Assembly: GCA_026936105.1 (NCBI GenBank)
Contig: JAIXKI010000013.1
Span: 1-44,880 of the forward strand
Reading direction: 5' to 3'
Length of the DNA: 44,880 bases
Origin: Chitinophagales bacterium
GTDB lineage: Bacteria > Bacteroidota > Bacteroidia > Chitinophagales > Chitinophagaceae
In this document: piece by piece, positions 7,680 to 15,302 of the stretch
Layout: the number at the start of each line of letters is the position of its first letter
Position numbering within the stretch: the first letter of the stretch is position 1
The notes under the pieces: generated by a model
What the model was told of the DNA's origin: nothing
Databases searched by the model: none
The model's input: the letters and a program-made list of their open reading frames with translations, nothing else
Program-made: the position numbers and the translations under genes

Positions 7680-8993
7680 ATGGGTTTTACAGTGGCAATA
7701 GTTGGTAGGCCGAATGTCGGTAAAAGCACACTCTTTAACAGATTGCTGGAGCAGAGGAAAGCTATTGTGGATGATGTAAGCGGAGTGACCAGGGACCGGC
7801 AGTACGGGATGTCTGACTGGAACGGAAAATTATTCAATGTTATTGATACGGGAGGTTTTGTTGCAGACAGTGATGATGTTTTTGAAAAAGAAATTGCCAA
7901 ACAGGTGATGATCGCCATGGAAGAAGCCAACGCAGTTGTATTTATGGTAGATGTTGCAACAGGAATAACGGAACTGGATGATTCGATGGCTGCCGTTTTA
8001 CGCCGTACAAAAAAGCCGGTCTTTCTGGTGGTGAACAAGGTGGACAATCCCGAAAGAATGCTGGAGGCGACTGAGTTTTACAGCCTGGGATTTGAAAATA
8101 TCTTTTTCATTTCTTCCATATCCGGAAGCGGTACGGGAGAGTTGCTGGATGCAATTGCAGAACAGATTCCAGAAGAAGCTTCCGGTGAAACGGATGAAAA
8201 TTCACAATTACCAAAGTTTGCCATCATCGGCCAGCCCAATGTCGGCAAATCTTCATTACTCAATGCCCTGGTCGGAGAGGAAAGAACCATTGTGAGTGAT
8301 ATTCCGGGTACAACAAGAGATACGATCCATACGCATTACAAACTTTTTAAAAAAGAATTTATACTGATCGACACTGCAGGCATCCGGAGAAAAACGAAGG
8401 TGCAGGAGAACCTGGAATTTTATTCGGTGATCCGTGCCATCCGCGCCATGGATGAAGCGGATGTCTGCCTGCTGCTGATTGATGCGACAAAAGGTCTTTC
8501 CGCACAGGACCTGAATATTTTCAGCCTGGCAGTAAGAAAAGGTAAGGGCATAGTGGTGCTGGTGAACAAATGGGATCTGGTGAAAAAAGAAACCAATACT
8601 GCAAAAGAATATGAAGCGGAATTGAAAAAAAAGTTTGCTCCTTTCAGTGATGTTCCGATCCTTTTTATTTCAGCAATAGAAAAAACAAGAATCTTTAAAG
8701 CGATAGAGATTGCACTGGAAGTATTTGAAAACAGGCAAAGAAAAATACCAACCTCAAAATTGAACGAAGTGATGTTGAAATCCGTTCAGTCCTATCATCC
8801 GCCTGTGGTGAGAGGGCACCCCCTGAAGATAAAATTTGTAGCCCAGCTCCCCACGCATACGCCTTCCTTCGCTTTTTTCTGCAATTACCCGGATGATGTA
8901 AAGACCCCTTATAAAAATTATCTGGAGAATCAGCTGAGAAAGAGTTTTAACTTTCGCGGAGTTCCTTTGAGATTATTTTTCAGAAAGAAATAA
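7680..8993 (+). CDS. der: GTPase Der (EngA)
   Basis: Double-GTPase needed for 50S ribosomal subunit assembly. The 437 residues contain two tandem G domains: the first with GRPNVGKS (9-16), DTGG and NKVD, the second with GQPNVGKS, DTAG and NKWD. A C-terminal KH-like domain ends with RGVPLRLFFRKK. Length and order match the family. It follows era at a 71-base spacing and is convergent with the DUF4954 gene. Confidence 0.96.
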   Translation: MGFTVAIVGRPNVGKSTLFNRLLEQRKAIVDDVSGVTRDRQYGMSDWNGKLFNVIDTGGFVADSDDVFEKEIAKQVMIAMEEANAVVFMVDVATGITELDDSMAAVLRRTKKPVFLVVNKVDNPERMLEATEFYSLGFENIFFISSISGSGTGELLDAIAEQIPEEASGETDENSQLPKFAIIGQPNVGKSSLLNALVGEERTIVSDIPGTTRDTIHTHYKLFKKEFILIDTAGIRRKTKVQENLEFYSVIRAIRAMDEADVCLLLIDATKGLSAQDLNIFSLAVRKGKGIVVLVNKWDLVKKETNTAKEYEAELKKKFAPFSDVPILFISAIEKTRIFKAIEIALEVFENRQRKIPTSKLNEVMLKSVQSYHPPVVRGHPLKIKFVAQLPTHTPSFAFFCNYPDDVKTPYKNYLENQLRKSFNFRGVPLRLFFRKK

Positions 8994-9087
8994 TAATCAA
9001 TAAATGCCATTCCGGCCGATCGGATACCCGAACCGGTTTAAATTTTTAAGTACGGAAAGACTTGTAGGATTTTTTTGTGCAATCAGC

Positions 9088-11292
9088 TCATTTAAATTGC
9101 CGGATCAGGCCCCTGATCTGATCTTTGAATTGAATCAGTTCTTCTTCCTGTTGTTTGATGAAAGAGTTATCAGAAAGCTTTCCGATCACTTTGTCCATTT
9201 CTTTAGAGTTATCGTACATCATTTTCCTGAATTCATTGAAATAATCTTTGGACCGGGATTCATACACTTCTTTGACCATCCATTCTTTTGTATCGGCTGC
9301 ACGGGTAAGCAATTGGATGAAAAGATTTTTTGTGAAAGCTGACCTTTTAATGTTCATGATCTCGATAAGAGAAGCAAATGAGTGCTGGAATTTTTGTTCT
9401 TCATAAAGCATGCTGTTCTTATCGTAGAATCTATGTATATCATCCCAGTTTTTAGCCTTCCCCGTTTCAATATTTCTGATCAGTGAATTGAGAGATGATG
9501 CCGGGATCAGTTGCCCCCCGATATTGGCCCAGCTTTCTCTTTTTGCTTTCATGGGCAGCGCCTGCTTTAATTGTTGCCAGCCTTGTATCTTATTTTGTGA
9601 AATGAAACTGATCAGTTGGGAAACGCCGTAATAAACGATCAGTTCTTTATAGATCCTGTATGCAAGAGCGGCTTTTACCACTTGCACCTTCCGGTCGGAA
9701 TGCTCAAATCCCTCTGCAAGGATCTCCAGCTTTTCAACCACCGTATCCTGCTTCTCTAAAAGCCGAGTTCCGGTTTTGGCCCAGTCTTTTTCGGAAATAT
9801 TTTTCTTTGTATTCAGTGCATATGCTTTGCCGGTAAATTTTTTCAGAAGCTCCAGGGCATCGAATATTTCATTCACGCTGTCCGGCGCCAGAAAATCGTA
9901 TTCAAGTTTTTGTGTCTTGTCGCTGCGCTTATCCCGCTCGGAATATTTTCTTTCATTTCTGCCTAATGCATACATGTTATACATGAACCAGTATGCCGGC
10001 ATCACGATGAGTTGATCTTTGCTTTCATTATTGCTTATCAGTGAAAATGGGACCGGAATATTCAGTTCATACGGATAATCTCCTTTGGCGATAAGGGTGA
10101 AAGTGGCAAATTTTGAATTATGTTTTAAGCTGACACACAGCCCCGGCCAGAAACCCCGGCCGGCCAGCAATTCACCATCCGCTCCGCGTGAATTATGATT
10201 GGAGCCGATGGTTGCGCCTGCCGCCATATTGCTTTGGCCCATCACCAGGGAGGCGCATAAAAAAGAATTGTTATGGTGTTGTTCGTGTGCAGGAAAGATC
10301 AATGAATTCAGCACTTCACAACAGGAGATGGTAGAATTATCTCCAAGATAGGAGTTGATCAGTCTTGCACCGTATTTCAATTGTGAGTTGGAAGCAAGAA
10401 TGAAACGCACTGCTTTCACTCCGTAAAATATTCTGCATCCGAATCCGATGATACCGTTCACCAGTTCGCTTCCTTCTCCGATTTGTGTTTTTTCTTCGGG
10501 AGAAGAATTGATGGTCAGGTTTTTCAGCTTGTTGGCTCCTTTCAGATAAGCGTCACTTCCTATCCATACATCTTTGATGATGCCGCTGTTTTTGATCACG
10601 GTGCGGTCGCCGATCTTTCCGTAATATCCTCTTTGACGATCAAATTTTTTTTCAGTGAATTCTTTGAACTTTTGCATCAGCTTGTCATTGCCACGGTATT
10701 TAGCCCACAGGTATGCATCGCCGGGCTGCATTCCATTGAAGGGCATCACACTGCGTCCGCCATTTTCATTGCAAAGCTCCAGCCATATCCGCACCGATTC
10801 GTTTTCTCCGTCTTTGATGATGCCGTTGCCGAATTTGGAATGGCTGGTCGTGCAGAGTTCATTTATATTGGCCAGCATCACTTCATTGCCAATGATGTAA
10901 TGGCTCATGTAGTTCACATTGTTGATGGCTACATTATCACCCAGGTCGCAACTGATGATGGTGCTGTTGTATAACCCCACCTGCATACGCAGGTTATTGA
11001 ATTCATGATAAAAAGGCTCCAGCTTCCCGATACGCACCAGCCCGAAGAACTTGCAGTCCTTTACCAGTTGCGGATTAAACTCTTTTGATACAAGCACTTT
11101 ATTCCAGTCATCGGAAGAATTATCATTTTTCACCAGCACTTCAATTTCATGTGCTGTCAGTTTTCTGTACCTGATGCCACTCCGGTTCTGCAGGTCACGC
11201 AGATGATATTCATCCTTTCCTTTGGGAATAAATTCCTTTGAAATGAAATTGTATCCTAATTCCGAAATGGGCTTTCTTCCGATGTTATTCAT
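9088..11292 (-). CDS. DUF4954 family protein with left-handed beta-helix
   Basis: A 734-residue cytoplasmic protein without signal peptide or membrane helix. Residues from about 120 to 420 carry irregular hexapeptide-type repeats (for example IGNEVMLANI, IGSDAYLKGANKL, IGEGSELVNGIIGFG, LGDNSTISCCEVLNS), suggesting a left-handed beta-helix as in sugar-nucleotide acyl/uridylyltransferases. Conserved polar stretches PAHEQHHNNSF and IGSNHNSRGADGE could line an active site. The C-terminal 250 residues are alpha-helical. I recognise the Bacteroidota family DUF4954, which has no known reaction. The gene starts 40 bases after glmS on the same strand, so it is probably co-transcribed; that context points to amino-sugar or nucleotide-sugar metabolism, which is inference. 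Confidence 0.82.
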   Translation of the reverse strand: MNNIGRKPISELGYNFISKEFIPKGKDEYHLRDLQNRSGIRYRKLTAHEIEVLVKNDNSSDDWNKVLVSKEFNPQLVKDCKFFGLVRIGKLEPFYHEFNNLRMQVGLYNSTIISCDLGDNVAINNVNYMSHYIIGNEVMLANINELCTTSHSKFGNGIIKDGENESVRIWLELCNENGGRSVMPFNGMQPGDAYLWAKYRGNDKLMQKFKEFTEKKFDRQRGYYGKIGDRTVIKNSGIIKDVWIGSDAYLKGANKLKNLTINSSPEEKTQIGEGSELVNGIIGFGCRIFYGVKAVRFILASNSQLKYGARLINSYLGDNSTISCCEVLNSLIFPAHEQHHNNSFLCASLVMGQSNMAAGATIGSNHNSRGADGELLAGRGFWPGLCVSLKHNSKFATFTLIAKGDYPYELNIPVPFSLISNNESKDQLIVMPAYWFMYNMYALGRNERKYSERDKRSDKTQKLEYDFLAPDSVNEIFDALELLKKFTGKAYALNTKKNISEKDWAKTGTRLLEKQDTVVEKLEILAEGFEHSDRKVQVVKAALAYRIYKELIVYYGVSQLISFISQNKIQGWQQLKQALPMKAKRESWANIGGQLIPASSLNSLIRNIETGKAKNWDDIHRFYDKNSMLYEEQKFQHSFASLIEIMNIKRSAFTKNLFIQLLTRAADTKEWMVKEVYESRSKDYFNEFRKMMYDNSKEMDKVIGKLSDNSFIKQQEEELIQFKDQIRGLIRQFK

Positions 11293-11332
11293 GTAAAGAT
11301 GGTTTGCCGGAATAAATTCTGCTGGAACAGAA

Positions 11333-13168
11333 TCATTCCACGGTTACGCTTTTTGCCAGGTTTCTTGGTTTGTCCACATCATATCCTTTGGCCACTCCGG
11401 TGTAGTAGGCGAGCAACTGAAGGGGAACCACACTGATCATCGGGGCAAGGATCTCATCGGCCTCCGGTACGATTATCACATCGTCACACAAAGCAGCGGT
11501 GGCCGTATCGCCTTCAGTGATCAATGCGATCACTTTTCCTTTCCTCGCTTTTATTTCCTGGATATTGCTGACCACCTTGTGATGATAAGTGTCTTTTGTT
11601 GCCACCACCACCACCGGCAGGTTTTCATCAACCAGGGCGATAGGCCCGTGTTTCATTTCTGCAGCAGGATACCCTTCGGCATGAATGTAAGAGATCTCTT
11701 TCAGTTTCAAGGCGCCTTCCAGCGCAACAGGGAAATTGAACCCCCGGCCCAGGTACAGGAAATCCCTTGCATCTTTATATTTTTCTGCCAGATCCCTGAT
11801 CTTATCTTTTGTTTTTAAAACTTTTTCAACTTTAGAAGGGACTTCGGCAAGCTCGGCAAGTAAGCGCATATAGCGGTCCTGGTCAATGGTGCCCTTGTCA
11901 TGGGCGATCTTTAATGCGATCATGGTCAGGACGGCAAGCTGTGCCGTGAATGCCTTGGTAGAAGCCACTCCGATCTCGGGGCCGGCATGTGTGTAGGCTC
12001 CGCCATGGCTTGCCCTTGCTATAGAAGATCCCACTACGTTGACCACACCGAGAATAATGGCTCCCTTTGCCTTTGCATTTTCAATGGCTACCAGGGTATC
12101 CGCCGTCTCACCGCTTTGAGAAATGGCGATGATCACATCACCGGGCTGGATCACCGGGTTTCGGTATCTGAATTCTGAAGCATATTCCACTTCCACATTG
12201 ATGCGGCAGAGTTCTTCAAAAATATATTCAGCCACCAGTCCGGCATGCCAGCTCGTTCCACAGGCGATCATTACAATACGGTTGGCTTTCATGATCTGGT
12301 CGGCATATTGCTGAATACCGCTCATGGTGATGGTTCCACCCAGAGTATCCAGTCTTCCTCTAAGGCAATCGAATATTGTTTGCGGCTGCTCAAAGATCTC
12401 TTTCAACATGAAATGATCGTAACCGCTTTTTTCGATGGCAGCCAGTTCTATGTCCAGTTTCTGAACATAGGGAGTGATCTTTTCATTTCCCAGGTTTTTT
12501 AAGATCAGCTCATCGGGCCTTACGATCGCAAGCTCGTAGTCATTTACATAAACAACTTCTTTTGTGTATTCCAGCATTGGCGATGCATCGGAGCCCAGAA
12601 AATGTTCCCCTTTACCGATTCCGATTACGAGCGGGCTTCCCTTTCTTGCAGCGATGATTGTATCCGGTTCTTCGGCATCTATCAGAAGAATGACATAAGC
12701 TCCCGTTACTCTTTTAAGCGCCACACGTACTGCTTCTTCAAGGCCGCAATGATTGTTCTCTTTGATCTCTTCAATAAAATTCAGAAGTACTTCAGTGTCA
12801 GTATCGCTTTTAAATTGGTAACCTTTGTTGATCAGGTCTTTTTTTAACTGTGCATAGTTTTCGATGATGCCATTGTGGATCATAGCCAGTTTGCCGGTGG
12901 AGGAACGATGAGGATGTGCATTGGCATCACTCGGCTCGCCATGCGTTGCCCAGCGGGTGTGGCCGATGCCTGTATGCCCGTGAAGGTCTTTACCGACCAC
13001 TTCATCTTCCAGGTCGGACACCCTTCCCTTTTTCTTGTAAACTTTCAGTGATCCGTCGAGCAGGGCTATTCCTGCGCTGTCATACCCCCTGTATTCAAGG
13101 CGTTTCAGCCCTTTGATGATAACAGGATAGGCTTCCTTTGGGCCGGTATATCCAACTATTCCGCACAT
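11333..13168 (-). CDS. glmS: glutamine--fructose-6-phosphate aminotransferase (isomerizing)
   Basis: Makes glucosamine-6-phosphate from fructose-6-phosphate and glutamine, the entry step to UDP-GlcNAc for peptidoglycan and surface glycans. The 611 residues begin MCGIVGY, so Cys2 becomes the N-terminal nucleophile of the class II glutaminase domain (to about 225). Two SIS sugar-isomerase domains follow (about 290-420 and 460-600; GTSWHAG and SQSGETADT seen), and the protein ends KSVTVE as in the family. The ATG at 13168 is fixed by the catalytic Cys2. No glmS ribozyme-like sequence is recognised in the 120 bases upstream. The DUF4954 gene follows. Confidence 0.97.
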   Translation of the reverse strand: MCGIVGYTGPKEAYPVIIKGLKRLEYRGYDSAGIALLDGSLKVYKKKGRVSDLEDEVVGKDLHGHTGIGHTRWATHGEPSDANAHPHRSSTGKLAMIHNGIIENYAQLKKDLINKGYQFKSDTDTEVLLNFIEEIKENNHCGLEEAVRVALKRVTGAYVILLIDAEEPDTIIAARKGSPLVIGIGKGEHFLGSDASPMLEYTKEVVYVNDYELAIVRPDELILKNLGNEKITPYVQKLDIELAAIEKSGYDHFMLKEIFEQPQTIFDCLRGRLDTLGGTITMSGIQQYADQIMKANRIVMIACGTSWHAGLVAEYIFEELCRINVEVEYASEFRYRNPVIQPGDVIIAISQSGETADTLVAIENAKAKGAIILGVVNVVGSSIARASHGGAYTHAGPEIGVASTKAFTAQLAVLTMIALKIAHDKGTIDQDRYMRLLAELAEVPSKVEKVLKTKDKIRDLAEKYKDARDFLYLGRGFNFPVALEGALKLKEISYIHAEGYPAAEMKHGPIALVDENLPVVVVATKDTYHHKVVSNIQEIKARKGKVIALITEGDTATAALCDDVIIVPEADEILAPMISVVPLQLLAYYTGVAKGYDVDKPRNLAKSVTVE

Positions 13169-13290
13169 AAATATTCTTAGGATTTGCTTTCACAAAAGTC
13201 TATAAATTGGTTCAGACACGCAAGTGCTTGAAAAAGAAACCAATTTCCGGATATAAAACGAAAAAAAAAAGGAAATAGTGTTCTACATTG

Positions 13291-14697
13291 TCACAACAAT
13301 ATCCCTCTTAAAAATACAAGTGCTATGGTGAAATAGATCACTATGCCGGTTACGTCCACAAGCGTGGCGACAAAGGGAGCTGAAGAAACAGCAGGGTCTG
13401 CACCTAATTTTTTTAAAGCGATCGGAAGCATGGATCCGCTGAGTGTGCCCCACAGCACCACACCGATCAAAGAACAGCCAACCGTAAAAGCCACCTGCAG
13501 CCAGTGCGGCCCATATATATCCTGAATGATTCCGTTTTGCATTAATTCATGCCAGATGGTGATACGTGCAAAACCGATCAGCCCGAGTACTGCTCCCAAT
13601 ACAAGCCCTGATAAGATCTCTCTTCGCATCACCCGCCACCAATCACTGATATGAACGTCTCCGACTGCCATTGCCTGAATGATCAGTGTGCTGGCCTGCG
13701 ATCCACTGTTGCCTCCGCTCGACATGATCAGCGGAATGAACATGGCCAGCATGGTTGCCTTGGCAATCTCTTCATTAAAATAAGCCATGGCGGTTGCTGT
13801 CAGCAATTCACTTAGGAAAAGAATGATGAGCCATCCCACTCTTTTTTGTATCAGTTTGAAAAAAGGAGTATCAAGATAAGGAGCTTCCAGGGCTGAAGTA
13901 CCACCGATCTTTTGAATGTCTTCGCTGTACTCTTCGCTGGCCACCCAGAGAATATCATCTATCGTTACAATACCTAACAGGTTGTTGGTGTTGGTGACCA
14001 CCGGCAAGGCATCCCGGTTATTCATTTTGAATACTTCGCTGGCGGTTTCCTGATCGTCGTATGCTTTCAGAGAAATCACACGGTCATCCATCAGTTCAGA
14101 TACTTTTTTGTCCGGCGGGCTCAGGATAAAATCGCGGATACGGATATCATCGAGCAATACCCCCTGCTCGTTGATCACATAGATCACGTTGATGGTCTCA
14201 CTGTCCTTGCCATGTTTGCGGATAGTGGCAAACACTTCTTCCACAGTGTTGTCCGGATAAACATAAACGTAATCAGGAGTCATCAAACGGCCAATGCTGT
14301 TTTCAGGATATCCCAGAAGTGATAGTGTGATCTTTCTTTCTTCGGGATTCAGAAGTTTGATCAGTTCCCTTACGGCGTTATCCGGTAATTCTCCAAGGAA
14401 ATCGGTACGGTCGTCGGGCGGCAGGTTATTGAGCAGTTCAGCTGCTTTTGCCGGAGGCAGTTCCTGAACAATCCTTTTTTGAATGCTGGTGTCAAGGATT
14501 TTAAAGACGCTGACGGCACGGTTGGTGGACATGCTGGTGATGATCAGGCTTTCGAGGTCTTCATATTCTTCCACCAGGGCGGCCACCTCGCTGATGTTCT
14601 GATCATCCAGGAAATCATGGAGCTGCTTGCGGTCATTGGATTGAATGATCGCATCGAACTGATCTCTTATCAGGTGTTGCTCCATTTCAAGCGGCAT
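13291..14697 (-). CDS. mgtE: magnesium transporter MgtE
   Basis: A 468-residue Mg2+ channel/transporter of the inner membrane. Order: cytoplasmic MgtE N-domain of helical repeats (about 20-130, e.g. LPPAKAAELLNNLPPDDRTDFLGELP), two CBS domains (about 135-260) that sense Mg2+, then five membrane helices from about 285. The latter include the pore signature SSGGNSGSQASTLIIQAMAVGD and DPAVSSAPFVATLVDVTGI. Length and order are normal. A TAAATTTG box ends only four bases before its ATG, which suggests an mRNA with no leader. It is divergent from the SET-domain gene. Confidence 0.95.
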   Translation of the reverse strand: MPLEMEQHLIRDQFDAIIQSNDRKQLHDFLDDQNISEVAALVEEYEDLESLIITSMSTNRAVSVFKILDTSIQKRIVQELPPAKAAELLNNLPPDDRTDFLGELPDNAVRELIKLLNPEERKITLSLLGYPENSIGRLMTPDYVYVYPDNTVEEVFATIRKHGKDSETINVIYVINEQGVLLDDIRIRDFILSPPDKKVSELMDDRVISLKAYDDQETASEVFKMNNRDALPVVTNTNNLLGIVTIDDILWVASEEYSEDIQKIGGTSALEAPYLDTPFFKLIQKRVGWLIILFLSELLTATAMAYFNEEIAKATMLAMFIPLIMSSGGNSGSQASTLIIQAMAVGDVHISDWWRVMRREILSGLVLGAVLGLIGFARITIWHELMQNGIIQDIYGPHWLQVAFTVGCSLIGVVLWGTLSGSMLPIALKKLGADPAVSSAPFVATLVDVTGIVIYFTIALVFLRGILL

Positions 14698-14701
14698 GCC
14701 G

Positions 14702-14709
14702 CAAATTTA
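14702..14709 (-). promoter_or_regulatory. -7 box (TAAATTTG) of mgtE, leaderless spacing
   Basis: The minus strand reads TAAATTTG then CGGC then the ATG of mgtE at 14697. The box fits TAnnTTTG and would place the transcription start at or within a base or two of the start codon. No good -33 TTTG is visible at the usual distance. Confidence 0.5.
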
Positions 14710-14771
14710 GTTTTATGTTTTCAGGTTTCCGTTATAAATTTTTCATCTACATTGCCGAAAAATCTCTTTTC

Positions 14772-15155
14772 ATGATCATGCCTTTTCTCTATGTGGCGCC
14801 GTCAAAAAATAAAGGCCGTGGTGTCTTTACTTCCGATCCCATTGCCAAAGGTTCTTTGATAGAAGTATCGCCGGTGATCGTAATGAGCGGGGAAGAAAGA
14901 AAACTCCTGGATCAAACCCTGCTGCATGATTATATTTTTGAATGGGGCTATGAGAAAGATAAATGCTGCATGGCGCTTGGGTATGTCCCCGTGTATAATC
15001 ATTCTTCCAAAGCCAATTGCGATTATGAAATGGATTATGAGAGCGAGATCATCATTATAAAAACCTTACGGGATATTTCGGGAGGAGAGGAACTGACGAT
15101 TAATTATAATGGCATCTGGAATGACAAGAAACCGGTCTGGTTTGAGGAAGAGTGA
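14772..15155 (+). CDS. SET domain protein, putative lysine methyltransferase
   Basis: A compact 127-residue SET domain with little else. Seen: GRGVFTS near the N-terminus, YNHSSKANCDYE (the NHxxxxN-type SAM-binding/pseudoknot motif) in the middle, and GEELTINYN near the C-terminus with the catalytic Tyr. SET domains transfer methyl groups from SAM to lysine side chains; the target here is unknown, possibly a ribosomal or other cytoplasmic protein. I chose ATG 14772 (MIMPFLYVAP); an upstream start at 14715 would add an unlikely 19-residue tail. An ATG at 14778 is also possible. It is divergent from mgtE, with about 75 bases between starts. Confidence 0.8.
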   Translation: MIMPFLYVAPSKNKGRGVFTSDPIAKGSLIEVSPVIVMSGEERKLLDQTLLHDYIFEWGYEKDKCCMALGYVPVYNHSSKANCDYEMDYESEIIIIKTLRDISGGEELTINYNGIWNDKKPVWFEEE

Positions 15156-15208
15156 GAGTTTGTTTTGTTATCGATTAAGGTGTATGTTATACTTTTACCG
15201 GGTGAAGT

Positions 15209-15264
15209 TTGGAACTTGGGATTTGGAATTGGGGGTTGGGAATTTGAGATCTGGATTTTGGAAT
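15209..15264. repeat. degenerate heptanucleotide tandem repeat
   Basis: Eight consecutive 7-base units without interruption: TTGGAAC, TTGGGAT, TTGGAAT, TGGGGGT, TGGGAAT, TTGAGAT, CTGGATT, TTGGAAT. The consensus is TTGGAAT. It fills the gap between the convergent SET and mutS genes and shows strong strand asymmetry (G and T on plus). Confidence 0.8.
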
Positions 15265-15302
15265 TTTTAAAGTCTCCTCAAACTACCTCCTGCCGTCCCG
15301 AT

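Noticed and set aside
10483-10974. Long open frame (163 codons) antisense to the DUF4954 gene
   Set aside because: It lies entirely inside a well-supported gene on the other strand, has no recognisable motif and no independent start signals; it is a shadow frame.
13169-13290. Possible glmS ribozyme upstream of glmS
   Set aside because: The gap shows no recognisable ribozyme core, and such ribozymes are known mainly from Gram-positive bacteria.
14715-14771. Longer N-terminus for the SET-domain protein
   Set aside because: It would begin 17 bases from the divergent mgtE start and adds a stretch with no family resemblance.
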